Positions 49,963 to 58,601 of a stretch of DNA of 64,000 nucleotides are shown in pieces. This stretch comes from Cupidesulfovibrio sp000226255. Lineage in GTDB: Bacteria; Desulfobacterota; Desulfovibrionia; Desulfovibrionales; Desulfovibrionaceae. Location of the stretch: contig NZ_AP036014.1 of the NCBI RefSeq assembly GCF_003402415.2, forward strand, positions 1-64,000, written 5' to 3'. Within the stretch, counting starts at the first letter, position 1. Each line of letters opens with the position of its first letter. Both the position numbers and the translations under genes were made by a program. The notes under the pieces were generated by a model. It saw only the letters and a list, made by a program, of their open reading frames with translations. It did not search any database and had not been told where the DNA came from.

Positions 49963-50151
49963 ATGGGTTGGACTGTTACTGTTGACACCGATAAGTGTAC
50001 CGGCGACGGCGAATGCGTGGACGTGTGCCCCGTCGAAGTTTACGAACTGCAGGACGGCAAGGCTGTTCCCGTGAACGAGGAAGAATGCCTGGGCTGTGAA
50101 TCCTGCGTGGAAGTCTGCGAAGCCGGCGCGATCACCGTCGAAGAGAACTAG
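49963..50151 (+). CDS. Ferredoxin with one four-cysteine and one three-cysteine-plus-Asp site
   Basis: A 62-residue low-potential electron carrier close in sequence, as I remember it, to ferredoxin I of D. vulgaris Miyazaki. The first site reads CTGDGECVDVCP (C12, D15, C18, C22): aspartate replaces the second cysteine, as in proteins that hold a 3Fe-4S or Asp-ligated 4Fe-4S cluster. The second site, ECLGCESCVEVCE (C43, C46, C49, C53), is complete. GGAGGA precedes the ATG. The gene is monocistronic, with a promoter upstream and a hairpin downstream at 50181-50216. It likely serves pyruvate:ferredoxin and related oxidoreductases. Confidence 0.93.
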   Translation: MGWTVTVDTDKCTGDGECVDVCPVEVYELQDGKAVPVNEEECLGCESCVEVCEAGAITVEEN

Positions 50152-50596
50152 TCGCCGCCTTTCCGGATTTGCTGCACGTCATGCCGCCGGACGACGTTTG
50201 CGCCGTCCGGCGGCATTTGCCGCATCATGGGCCGGATTTTCCAGTGCCGGACGCTTCGCGGGGGGGGGGCTTCGAAACCTTGTCCCCGTGGACGGGGCAG
50301 AAGAGGCACGAGGGGAAGGGGGGTTGCCTTCCCGTGTCCGGCCGCCCGCACGCACGGCGCAGCCTGCCGCATCGCGATTTCCCGCACATCCGCACGCCCG
50401 CGCGGGAGCCGCGCGACCCGTTCGCCCGGCCACCCGGCCCGATCTGCCGATTTTTCCAACCGTGCAGACGCGACCGGCAACCTTGGGGTGTGCATTCCGG
50501 CCACAGAACGACCGAGTCCGCCCAGCGCCCGATACGCCAACCTGTCGGGCCATCGCATGACGGTCGCGCACGCGCGGCCCCCAAGGAGCAGAATGG
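50152..50596. other. Gap between ferredoxin and YkgJ operon
   Basis: About 445 bp with only the ferredoxin hairpin seen. Frames on both strands have no initiation signals or domains. Confidence 0.5.
50181..50216 (+). terminator. Hairpin downstream of ferredoxin
   Basis: ATGCCGCCGGACG (50181-50193) pairs perfectly with CGTCCGGCGGCAT (50204-50216). Only TT follows, so intrinsic termination is probable rather than certain. Confidence 0.6.
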
Positions 50597-51265
50597 ATGA
50601 CCGTGGACCTGACGGAAATCTTCGCCAAATATGAACGACTGGTGGCGGAAGCCGATGCGCTGTTCGAGCGCGTGCGTTCGCAGCATGCCGACTGCGTGAC
50701 CTGCGGCCTTGGTTGCAGCGACTGCTGCCACGCCCTGTTCGACCTCGGCCTGGTGGAGGCCATGTACCTGAACCAGCGCTTTGCCGAAGCCTTTGGCTTC
50801 GGGGCCGAGCGTTCCGCCATTCTCGAGCGGGCCGACGCGGCAGACCGCCACGCCGTGCGCCTGAAGCGCCGCCTGTACAAGGAATCGCTGACCGGGCGCG
50901 ATTCGGCCGAACTGCTGGCCGAGGTGGCGCGCGAGCGCATCCGCTGCCCCCTGCTGGGCGACGACGACACCTGCGCCATGTACGCCCACCGCCCCATCAC
51001 CTGCCGCCTGTACGGCATTCCCACCGCCATCGGCGGCGTGGCCCACACCTGCGGCCGCACCGGCTTCGCCCCTGGCGGGCGCTATCCCACCGTGGCCCTG
51101 GACAAGATCCACGAACGCCTGGCGGGCCTCAGCCATGAGATCCTGGTGGCCGTGCAGTCGCGCTACCGCGAACTGGACCAGGTGTACGTGCCCGTGTCCA
51201 TGGCGCTGATCACCAGATACGACAACACGTACCTTGGTGTCGGCCCCGCGAAGAAGGAGGGCTGA
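50597..51265 (+). CDS. YkgJ-family cysteine-cluster protein
   Basis: A 222-residue protein of the zinc/iron-chelating YkgJ-like family. The cysteine cluster CVTCGLGCSDCC (about residues 33-44) and later CPLLGDDDTCAMYAHRPITC (about 116-135), with the family motif RPxTCRLYG, mark it. A metal-binding redox or modification role is plausible but unproven. ATG 50597 has AAGGAG 8 bases upstream. Its stop lies 2 bases before the next start, and the three genes to 52273 form one tight operon. Confidence 0.85.
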   Translation: MTVDLTEIFAKYERLVAEADALFERVRSQHADCVTCGLGCSDCCHALFDLGLVEAMYLNQRFAEAFGFGAERSAILERADAADRHAVRLKRRLYKESLTGRDSAELLAEVARERIRCPLLGDDDTCAMYAHRPITCRLYGIPTAIGGVAHTCGRTGFAPGGRYPTVALDKIHERLAGLSHEILVAVQSRYRELDQVYVPVSMALITRYDNTYLGVGPAKKEG

Positions 51266-51267
51266 GC

Positions 51268-51660
51268 ATGGTCAACATTTCGGGCTCCATGTTCCGCGAC
51301 AGCACCACGCGGGAACTGACGCCGGACGAGGAAGTCCAGAAGCGCGCCATCTGGGACGCCATGTCCCCCCGGCGGCGCAAGTACGTGGAGCGCATCGGCT
51401 ACGAGAACTGGGACCCCTTCCAGAAGCCCAACGACCCGCTGGACACGCGCCAGGACATCACCAAGCGTACCACCCAGCAGCTTGTGCGCGAATTTTTGCA
51501 GACCGCCAACAAGAAGGACTACACCAACGAATACGGCCGTGGCGCGCTTGAAACCGCCCTCGGCATCGTCAACAAGGACGAAAAGTACCGCGGCGTGTTC
51601 GATTTCTGCGTGTGGTACTACAATATTCTGATCAAGGAGGGTCACGTCGATGAAGGATAA
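51268..51660 (+). CDS. Unrecognised 130-residue protein in the YkgJ/TPR operon
   Basis: I do not recognise a family. It begins MVNISGSMFRDSTTRELTPD and has the strongly polar segment RRKYVERIGYENWDPFQKPN followed by RQDITKRTTQQLVREFLQTA, suggesting a soluble helical protein. The sequence is rich in aromatic residues near VFDFCVWYYN. GGAGGG lies 7 bases before the ATG. Its 3' end overlaps the TPR gene by 11 bases, so the two products are probably made in a fixed ratio and may interact (inference). Confidence 0.78.
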   Translation: MVNISGSMFRDSTTRELTPDEEVQKRAIWDAMSPRRRKYVERIGYENWDPFQKPNDPLDTRQDITKRTTQQLVREFLQTANKKDYTNEYGRGALETALGIVNKDEKYRGVFDFCVWYYNILIKEGHVDEG

Positions 51661-52273
51661 GTACGATGACATTGACGAGTACATCGCCGATCTGCGCGCC
51701 GAAATAGAAAAAAGCGAGAACTGCGCCAACCATCACTATAACCTTGGCGTGGCCCTGCTGCACAAGCGAGACTTCGTGGCGGCGGAAGAATCGTTCCTGA
51801 GCGCGGTGCGCAATTCGCCCCGCCTGGCCGAAGCCTACGTGCAGCTTGGGGGCATCTGCCTGCAGCGCGGCGACCTCGAAGGCTGCCTGCGCTACAATGA
51901 GGAAGCGGCCCAATGCCGCGCCAAGTTCCCGGTGCCGTGGAGCAACATCGGCTTCGTGCACCTGCAGCGCGGCGAGCCGGAAGAAGCCATCAAGGCCCTG
52001 AAAAAGGCCCTGAAGTGGGACCCGGACTTCATCCAGGCCATGGCCACCATGGGCGCCGCCTACTACATGCAGGGCGACTACGAGGCCTCCATCCAGATCA
52101 GCCGCGAGGCCATCAAGCGCGAACCCGGCTTCGGCCCCGCCTACAACAACCTGGCGCTGGCCCATTACGAACGGGGCGAGTTCGCCCAGGCCGTGCAGTT
52201 CGCCGACCAGGCCATGGCCTGCGGCTTCGAGGTGCGGCCGGAGTTCCTGAAGGACCTGGAAGCGCACCGGTAG
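51650..52273 (+). CDS. Tetratricopeptide-repeat protein
   Basis: A 207-residue cytoplasmic protein made almost wholly of TPR units: about five 34-residue repeats from residue 25 on, for example ANHHYNLGVALLHKRDF, AEAYVQLGGICLQRGDLEG, VPWSNIGFVHLQRGEPEE and PAYNNLALAHYERGEFAQA. The 30-residue N-terminal extension is highly acidic (MKDKYDDIDEYIADL). It probably acts as a scaffold for the products of the other two genes in the operon; no catalytic site is present. ATG 51650 overlaps the upstream gene. Confidence 0.87.
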   Translation: MKDKYDDIDEYIADLRAEIEKSENCANHHYNLGVALLHKRDFVAAEESFLSAVRNSPRLAEAYVQLGGICLQRGDLEGCLRYNEEAAQCRAKFPVPWSNIGFVHLQRGEPEEAIKALKKALKWDPDFIQAMATMGAAYYMQGDYEASIQISREAIKREPGFGPAYNNLALAHYERGEFAQAVQFADQAMACGFEVRPEFLKDLEAHR

Positions 52274-52577
52274 GTTCGTCCCGGTGGGTGGCCGCCCCTG
52301 GCGGCGGAGAAAAGACACGGGGAGGGGCGCATGCCCTTCCCCGTTTTCTTTCGGGGGCCGGCCCGAAAGGGGCAGCGCCCCGGCCGCAGCGGGCGGGGCT
52401 TGTTGACCTCTGTAAAGGGATGTGTTTCACCAGCGGACAGAAACTGACCGGGAATCTGTCGTCGCGGCATGTCCACGCGGCGGCTTTCCCTTGCGTTCCC
52501 TTTCCGGATCGGACGCGCAGGTCCGATCCGCCAACTTCCATGAGCACATCGACGCGGGGCGTCGGATCCAGTCTGCC
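52274..52577. other. Gap with operon terminator, upstream of the polysaccharide genes
   Basis: Contains the terminator below and a weak promoter candidate (TTGACC at 52403-52408 with no good -10) for the next operon. Confidence 0.55.
52317..52350 (+). terminator. Terminator of the YkgJ/TPR operon
   Basis: ACGGGGAGGGGC, loop GCAT, GCCCTTCCCCGT, followed by TTTCTT. Confidence 0.8.
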
Positions 52578-53663
52578 ATGCACATCCTGCATATTGTGGA
52601 ATCCTTCGCGGCGGGTTGCCTGACGGCCCTTTCCACGCTTTGCCATGCCGTGCGTCCGGGATTCCGCCATTCCGTGGCCTATGCCCTGCGCGAGGAAACC
52701 CCCCCGGATTTCGCGTCCCAGTTTCCGCCGGACGTGGAGTTCCATGCCGTGCCCATGGGGGTGGGCGTGCTGCCGGGCCTGCGGGCCTGCCGGGAGCTGA
52801 GCGCGCTGATCCATGGCATCCGGCCCGATGTGGTCCACTGTCATTCTTCCAAGGCGGGTGTGTATGGGCGCATTGCCGCCCTGCACCGTCACGTGCCCTC
52901 GGTCTACACGCCGCATGGTTTCGCCTTTCTGCGCACGGATGTCGCACCCGTCACGCGGGCTGCGTTCCGGGGTGTGGAATGGCTTGTCGCCCGCGCGGGG
53001 CAGGCCATTGCCGCCTGTGGGGCGGAAGAGTACGTGCTGTCGCGTCAATTGGCGGGACGGGGCAGGACCGTGGTGTTCGTGCGCAACGCCGTGGATTTGT
53101 GCGTTCTCGACGCGCTGGTGGCCAGTGCGCCCGTAAGCGGGGCCGGGGAGAGGGTGCTGGCGGGCACCTGCGGTCGTGCGGTGCCGCAACGCGCCCCGGA
53201 ACTTTTCGGCGACATCGCCCGCCGCTTGCGCGGTGAAGTGGACTGGACGTGGATCGGCGCCACGGAGGCGGCCGCAGCCTGCCTGCCGCCGCACGTGACG
53301 CGCACGGGGTGGCTTGACCGGGCCGCCGCGTTGAGCCGCGTGGCGGAACTGGACATCTACGTGCAGACGTCCCGCTGGGAAGGGCTTTCGTACAGCATCC
53401 TCGAGGCCATGGCGCTCGGCAAGCCGGTGGTGGCCACCCGCATTCCCTCCAACGAGGTGGTCATCGAGGATGGAGTGACCGGGTTCCTTGGCAACGATGC
53501 CGCGGAGCTTGCCGAGCATGTGCGCCGCCTGTCGCGTGATGCCGGGCTGCGCTCCCGCATGGGGGCGGCGGCCCGCGCCTGCATCGCCGACCACTACGAC
53601 GCGGGGCGCAGTTATGAAGCCTACGCCGAGTTGTACCGCCGTCTGGCCAGGACGAAGGGGTAG
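52578..53663 (+). CDS. Glycosyltransferase family 4 (GT-B), first gene of the polysaccharide operon
   Basis: A 361-residue retaining GT-B enzyme. The N-terminus is MHILHIVESFAAGCLTALST, followed by RPDVVHCHSSKAGVYGRIAA and YTPHGFAFL, typical of GT4. The donor-binding half ends in the E-x7-E motif WEGLSYSILEAMALGKPVVA. The position equivalent to the donor-contacting lysine reads GRAVPQRAPELF, with Arg in place of the usual Lys, so activity on the usual donor may be altered. The start (ATG 52578) has no good Shine-Dalgarno sequence. It is spaced 3 bp from the flippase gene. Confidence 0.87.
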   Translation: MHILHIVESFAAGCLTALSTLCHAVRPGFRHSVAYALREETPPDFASQFPPDVEFHAVPMGVGVLPGLRACRELSALIHGIRPDVVHCHSSKAGVYGRIAALHRHVPSVYTPHGFAFLRTDVAPVTRAAFRGVEWLVARAGQAIAACGAEEYVLSRQLAGRGRTVVFVRNAVDLCVLDALVASAPVSGAGERVLAGTCGRAVPQRAPELFGDIARRLRGEVDWTWIGATEAAAACLPPHVTRTGWLDRAAALSRVAELDIYVQTSRWEGLSYSILEAMALGKPVVATRIPSNEVVIEDGVTGFLGNDAAELAEHVRRLSRDAGLRSRMGAAARACIADHYDAGRSYEAYAELYRRLARTKG

Positions 53664-53666
53664 CCC

Positions 53667-54947
53667 GTGAACATCAGGCGGAACCTGGCTGCCCGCATGC
53701 CCCGCCTGCGCACCTTCCTTTCCTTCGGGGCCATCCAGGCGGCGCAGATGGTGCTGCCGCTGCTGGCCTTGCCCTATCTTTCCCGCGTGCTGGGTCCGGA
53801 ATCGTTCGGCGCGACCTTGTACATGCTGGCGGTGTCGGCCGTGGCGGGCATGTGCGTGGAGTGGGGGTTTGCGCTGGGCGCGGTGCGCGATGTGGCCACG
53901 CATCGGGATGATCCCGTGGCGCTCGGCCGTACCGTGGCCGACGTCCTGTCCGCGAAATGCCTGCTGGCGGCGGTCTGCGCCGTGCTGGGCGTGGCGGGGT
54001 GGGCGCTGTTGCCCCTGGCAGGGCAATATCCGTGGGGGTTCGCGCTGGCCGTGGCCAACGGCGTTGCGCTCGGGTTCAATCCGTTGTGGTTTTTTCAGGG
54101 CCTTGGCGCGGGGGTCGCCCGGGTGGCCGCCTGCGAAGTGGGCGGAGGGCTGGCCGTGCTGTGCCTGATGCTGCCGCTGGTCCGAGAGCCGGAGCACTGG
54201 ACGCGCTACCTGCTGTTGCTGCTGCTGATCCGGGCGGGGACGTATGCATGGCTGACCGGGCGTGTGTTCTCTTGCCTTGGGTCGCATGCCGCGTCCATGC
54301 GCCTGTCAGGGGGCTGGCGAGCCCTGCGCGACGCACGGCACCTGTTTCTGGCGCACCTGGGAGCCATGGCCAAGACGCACGGCGTGCCGCTGTTGCTGGG
54401 CGGGGCGCTGCCCGCGCGGGACATGGGCATGCTGATCGCTTGCGACAAGATGGCGCGCGGGCTGGTAAGCCTGACCATGCCCGTCATCCTTACCCTGTTC
54501 CCCGAATTGTGTGCCGCCCGGCGGCAGGGGCGCGGAGATGACGTGCTGCGCCGCGTGCTGGTGGCCACGGGCGCGGCCATGGGGGTCGGCGCGGTGGCGG
54601 TCTGGGGGCTTGCGCCCTGGCTCGTCAGCGTGGCGATGGGCCCGGAGTACGCGCAAGCCGCTCCGCTGTTGCGCTGGCTGTGCCCGCTGCTGGTGCTGCT
54701 GCCTCTCAACTGCGTGCTGGGCACGCTGGGCCTGGTCCCGCAGGGCAGGGAGCGGGCGCTGACGCTGGCCATCGGCGCGTCGTCGCTGGTTGGCCTCTCG
54801 GCCGCGCTTCCGCTGGCGGGCACCTACGGCGTCGTGGCCGGGACATGGCTTTCGGGGGGAATGGAAGGGCTGATCCTCGTCATCCTGTTCATCGCGTTGC
54901 GCCGGGCCAGCCCCCATTCGCCCCGGCCCGCCCGCCATCATCCGTAG
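53667..54947 (+). CDS. Wzx-like oligosaccharide flippase
   Basis: Integral membrane protein of 426 residues with about 12 helices. It is of the polysaccharide-transport (PST/MOP) family that moves lipid-linked oligosaccharide across the inner membrane. The N-terminal segment FLSFGAIQAAQMVLPLLALP and the following LSRVLGPESFGATLYM are typical. The start is GTG 53667, with GAAGGGG just upstream and the preceding stop 4 bases away. It lies between two glycosyltransferase genes and upstream of the polymerase/ligase gene, as expected of a Wzx/Wzy pathway. Confidence 0.87.
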   Translation: MNIRRNLAARMPRLRTFLSFGAIQAAQMVLPLLALPYLSRVLGPESFGATLYMLAVSAVAGMCVEWGFALGAVRDVATHRDDPVALGRTVADVLSAKCLLAAVCAVLGVAGWALLPLAGQYPWGFALAVANGVALGFNPLWFFQGLGAGVARVAACEVGGGLAVLCLMLPLVREPEHWTRYLLLLLLIRAGTYAWLTGRVFSCLGSHAASMRLSGGWRALRDARHLFLAHLGAMAKTHGVPLLLGGALPARDMGMLIACDKMARGLVSLTMPVILTLFPELCAARRQGRGDDVLRRVLVATGAAMGVGAVAVWGLAPWLVSVAMGPEYAQAAPLLRWLCPLLVLLPLNCVLGTLGLVPQGRERALTLAIGASSLVGLSAALPLAGTYGVVAGTWLSGGMEGLILVILFIALRRASPHSPRPARHHP

Positions 54948-54960
54948 CCAGGGAAACCGC

Positions 54961-55854
54961 ATGCCCGTCACCGTCAGCGTCGTCGTGCCCGTTCGCAACG
55001 CCATCCGCTACCTTGCGCAGACCATGGAAGTCCTGCTTGCGCAGACGCTGGCAGATGCGGAGATCGTGCTCGTGGACGACGGCTCCGACGATGGTTCGGG
55101 CGAGATGTGTCGCGCCTGGGCGCGTGAGCATCCCGGCCGGGTGACGCTGGTGACCCCCGCCAATCCGGTGGGCACGGGCCGGGCGCGCCAGTTGGGCATC
55201 GCCGCCGCATCGGGCGAGTACGTGGCCTTTGCCGACGCCGACGACATCCCCGCGCCGGACATGCTGGAGACCCTGCACCACGCCGCGCTGCGGCATGGCG
55301 CGGACATGGTCATCGCCGGGTATGCCGTGCACAGGCGGGCGACATCCTTCACCGTCCGTGCCGACGAACGCCCCGGAACGCCGCTGCGCCACAGGACAGA
55401 CATTCTGGCCCCGGTGTGGAACAAGCTGTTCCGCAAGGAGTTCCTGCTGGCCAACGACATCACCTTTCCCGCGTCGAAGATGTTCGAGGACGGGGTGTTC
55501 GTGTACAAGGCCCTGGCCTGCGGCCCCCGCGTGGCGCTCTGCCCAGGGGTGGTCTATACCTACATCCGGCGCGACCACAGCGTCTCGTCGGACATCATGA
55601 TGCGCTGCGAGGCCATGGACAGCCTTGCGGACCTGCGCGCCTTCCTGAAGAAACGCGGGGTGTTTCGGGACTTTCTGGCCGTATACGCCAGGCTGGTGTT
55701 CCTGCACTGCGTGTATTACCCGGCCTGCCTCGTGGGCATCGATTCCGTGTGGCACGGGCACCGTCGCATGGAGAACCTGCGTAACGTCTTGCCGTACCTG
55801 CGGGAGTTGCTGTGCTTCATCATGACAGGCAGGCGGAGCGGAGCCGGGGCATGA
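54961..55854 (+). CDS. Family 2 glycosyltransferase
   Basis: A 297-residue GT-A inverting enzyme. It has the family start VTVSVVVPVRNAIRYLAQT, ending in the nucleotide-binding VLVDDGSDDGS (about 35-45), and a metal-binding DxD element FADADDIP (about 89-96). WNKLFRKEFLLAND follows, a stretch common in capsular and lipopolysaccharide GT2 enzymes. AGGGAAA lies 7 bases before the ATG. The stop overlaps the next start by ATGA, so it is coupled to the polymerase/ligase gene. The sugar is unknown. Confidence 0.88.
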   Translation: MPVTVSVVVPVRNAIRYLAQTMEVLLAQTLADAEIVLVDDGSDDGSGEMCRAWAREHPGRVTLVTPANPVGTGRARQLGIAAASGEYVAFADADDIPAPDMLETLHHAALRHGADMVIAGYAVHRRATSFTVRADERPGTPLRHRTDILAPVWNKLFRKEFLLANDITFPASKMFEDGVFVYKALACGPRVALCPGVVYTYIRRDHSVSSDIMMRCEAMDSLADLRAFLKKRGVFRDFLAVYARLVFLHCVYYPACLVGIDSVWHGHRRMENLRNVLPYLRELLCFIMTGRRSGAGA

Positions 55855-57293
55855 TCCGCCTTCTTCCGCTGTTCGCCTTCGCGCTGGTTCCCATCGCCCT
55901 CTGGCAGCGCTGGATTTTCACGTTCATTCCCAATTACCACATGCAGCATCTGCTGTTCTACGTGGCGCTTCCCGTGCTGTGCTGGGCATGGGCGAGCGGG
56001 TCGTGGAACCCCCGCCGGGCGTGGCGGCGCATGCTGCCGCTGCTGCCCGTGGCGGCGCTGATTCTGGCTGTGCAGGGCGTGGCGGCGTGGAACAGCGCCC
56101 TGCGCTTTCCGGTCGAAGGCGTGCCCGCCTGGCGGGCCGTGGCGGTTTCGCTGGTGAAGCTGGGCATGCAGATGCCGTTCATCGCGTTCTTCATGGAATT
56201 GTGCCACCTGCTGATGGGAGATTCCGCCAGCCGCCGCAACGTGGTGCGCGGGGGTGTTGCCGGATTCGTGGCATTGTGCGCGCTGTGCGCGCTGCAGGGC
56301 GTGTACGCCTATGGCGTGGGCTTCGGGCTCGTCGGGCCGGACAAGATGGCAGGCTATGCGCAATTTCTGCGGGGCCTTGCCGCCGTGTTTGAAGCGCGCT
56401 GGGGCGACGCTGTCTACGACTTTTATTCCAACGGCAGTTACGCGCTGACGATCTTGCGCATCAACGGGACGTTCGAGGAGGCGTCGGCACTGGCGGTCAT
56501 GCTGGGCGTGCTCTTCGTACCCCTGGGGTTCGGACTGACCGGGCTTGCCGATGGCGCGGCGCGCAGGGTGGGGTATGGCCTGGTGGCGGGTTCGTGCCTG
56601 TTCATGGTGCTGGCCCTGACCAGCACGGGCCTGGTGCTGGTGCTGGCGGCGGTAGCGTTGCTAGCCCGTGCGGCCTTCAGGCGGTATCCCCGCGCCGGGG
56701 TGGCCCTGCTGGGTCTTGTCATCGTGTGTGCAAGCTGGGCAGCGCTGGCGGTGGATCATATTCCAGATCATGCCCGCCCATTCATCAACCGGCTCAAGAC
56801 CGGCGAAATCGAACACCTGCCCCGCTACGTGCTAGCGCGCGAACTGCTGGGGACGGCGAGGGAGCATCCCCTGGTCGGCGTGGGACGGGGCTGGTCCTCG
56901 CCGCATGTTCTGGAACGCGAGGGCTATCACGCCGCGATGGGCGACTACGAGTTGGCGTGCTGGGCGGTGCGCGGCAGGCTGCCCATCCTTTCCGCGTTGC
57001 CGGAACTGCTGGCTGAATACGGATTCCCCGTGGTGCTTGCGGCCGCCTTCGGACTGTATTGTCTCTGGCGACGGCTGCGGCGTCTGCACGCGCTTGCCCC
57101 CGACTCGGCAGCGTTGTCGTTCGCCAGCGCGTTCTGCGGCCCGTGGCTGGTCATGTTGCTGGTGGCGTCATTGGGGTCTTTCGACATCCGCAATCCGTTG
57201 ATCGCGTTGCCGTTCTACTGTTTGCTGGCGTTGGCGCGCGGCGCGGCCGATGACGGCGCGGCGGGCATGCGCGGGGAAGGCGCAGCCGCATGA
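55851..57293 (+). CDS. O-antigen polymerase/ligase-like membrane protein
   Basis: A 480-residue protein with about 11 hydrophobic helices and one large periplasmic loop (about 275-385). That loop contains FINRLKTGEIEHLPRYVLAR and EHPLVGVGRGWSSPHVL, which resembles the Wzy/WaaL loop with its RxxxW/H-GVG pattern. Sequence alone does not separate polymerase from ligase. Located between GT2 and GT4 in an operon with a flippase, polymerase is the natural reading. The start ATG 55851 overlaps the GT2 stop, and its own stop overlaps the next gene (ATGA). Confidence 0.8.
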   Translation: MIRLLPLFAFALVPIALWQRWIFTFIPNYHMQHLLFYVALPVLCWAWASGSWNPRRAWRRMLPLLPVAALILAVQGVAAWNSALRFPVEGVPAWRAVAVSLVKLGMQMPFIAFFMELCHLLMGDSASRRNVVRGGVAGFVALCALCALQGVYAYGVGFGLVGPDKMAGYAQFLRGLAAVFEARWGDAVYDFYSNGSYALTILRINGTFEEASALAVMLGVLFVPLGFGLTGLADGAARRVGYGLVAGSCLFMVLALTSTGLVLVLAAVALLARAAFRRYPRAGVALLGLVIVCASWAALAVDHIPDHARPFINRLKTGEIEHLPRYVLARELLGTAREHPLVGVGRGWSSPHVLEREGYHAAMGDYELACWAVRGRLPILSALPELLAEYGFPVVLAAAFGLYCLWRRLRRLHALAPDSAALSFASAFCGPWLVMLLVASLGSFDIRNPLIALPFYCLLALARGAADDGAAGMRGEGAAA

Positions 57294-58411
57294 TCCGCTG
57301 CCAACTGCTCATGCACAGCCACGGAGGCGGGGCCGAGCAACTGGCCCTCCTGCTGGCGCGCGAACTGGACCGCCGCCGCTTTGCGCCCACCGTGGCCTGC
57401 CTGCGCCATCTGCCCGGGTTGGCGGCCGAAGTGCCCCCGGACGTGCCCCTGCTCATGCCAAAGGATGCCACGGCGTGGGCAGCCCTGCGCAATCTGGCTC
57501 GCATTCGGCGCGACTGCGCGCGCAGCGACGTGGTGGTGGGCACGCTGGAACTGCAAAGCCTGCTGGCCGCCGCGGTGCTGGCCCCGCGCGGCAGGGCCGT
57601 GGGCTGGCTGCACAAGGATGTTCCCGGCTATCTGGCCCAACGGGGCAAGGGCTACGGCCGACTGTACGCCACCCTGCTGGGCGCGGCCGCAGCGCGATGC
57701 CGGAGGCTGGTCTGCGTCAGCGAGGGGGTGCGTGCCTCCACGGCGGCGTTGCTGCCGGGGTGCGATGCCGCCCTGCGGGTGCTGTGGAACCCCGTGGATA
57801 TCGACAGGATACGGCGCGGGTCCGAAGAACCGCTGCCCGAATCGCTGGCCCCGTATTTCCGTGACCCCGTGGTGCTGGGCGTGGGCCGACTGGTGCCGCA
57901 AAAGGCCTTTCACGTGCTTATCCGGGCGCATGCCCTGTTGCGCCAGCGCGGCGGGCGGCAGGCACTGTGCATCGTGGGGGAAGGGCCGGAGCGCCCGTTC
58001 CTGGAGGCGGAGGCGAGACGGCTGGGCGTGGCCGATTCGACGCTGCTGCCGGGCTTCCGGAACCCCTGGCCGCTGATGCGCCATGCCCGCGCCCTGGGCG
58101 TGAGCTCGGCCTTCGAGGGTTTTTCCCTGGTCATCGTGGAGGCCCTGGCGCTTGGCCTGCCCGTGGTTGCGACGGACTGCCCCAGCGGGCCTTCCGAGGT
58201 GTTGCAGGGCGGCGAATTCGGCACGCTGGTGCCCGTGGGCGATGCCGCAGCCCTCGCGGATGCGTTGCAGCCTTTGCTGGGTGACGCCCCGTGCGTCGAT
58301 GTCGTCCGCGCGGCCGCCGGTCACGCGCGGGCCGGGGATTTTTCCCTTTCCCGCACCGTGGGGGCCTGGGAGGCGTTGCTGGAGGAATGCGCGGCGGTTG
58401 CCAGGGGCTGA
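57290..58411 (+). CDS. Glycosyltransferase family 4 (GT-B), last gene of the polysaccharide operon
   Basis: A 373-residue GT-B enzyme. The N-terminus MIRCQLLMHSHGGGAEQLAL has the Gly-rich acceptor loop. The C-terminal half has VLGVGRLVPQKAFHVLIRAH with the donor-binding Arg-Lys pair intact, and FEGFSLVIVEALALGLPVVA as the E-x7-E motif, which ends CPSGPSEVL, seen in many GT4 enzymes. The ATG overlaps the upstream stop by 4 bases. A perfect hairpin follows about 68 bases downstream. It is complementary in function to the first GT; their acceptor and donor sugars are unknown. Confidence 0.88.
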   Translation: MIRCQLLMHSHGGGAEQLALLLARELDRRRFAPTVACLRHLPGLAAEVPPDVPLLMPKDATAWAALRNLARIRRDCARSDVVVGTLELQSLLAAAVLAPRGRAVGWLHKDVPGYLAQRGKGYGRLYATLLGAAAARCRRLVCVSEGVRASTAALLPGCDAALRVLWNPVDIDRIRRGSEEPLPESLAPYFRDPVVLGVGRLVPQKAFHVLIRAHALLRQRGGRQALCIVGEGPERPFLEAEARRLGVADSTLLPGFRNPWPLMRHARALGVSSAFEGFSLVIVEALALGLPVVATDCPSGPSEVLQGGEFGTLVPVGDAAALADALQPLLGDAPCVDVVRAAAGHARAGDFSLSRTVGAWEALLEECAAVARG

Positions 58412-58478
58412 CGGCACGCCGCCTTGCCCGCCCTTGAGGGAAAGGGACGGCGCGATGCGGCGCACATGCATTTCCCGA

Positions 58479-58517
58479 CGACAATGGGCCGGTCCGCCAT
58501 GGACCGGCCCATTGTCG
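58479..58517. terminator. Bidirectional terminator between polysaccharide operon and chemoreceptor
   Basis: A perfect 17-bp stem CGACAATGGGCCGGTCC / GGACCGGCCCATTGTCG with loop GCCAT. Confidence 0.8.
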
Positions 58518-58601
58518 TTGCAATGTCTTTCTCTTCGCCGGGGCCGACCGCTGGGCGCGTTCCGTCCCGTGCCAGGCCTGTCGTCACGGCCTGTCGGGGC
58601 G

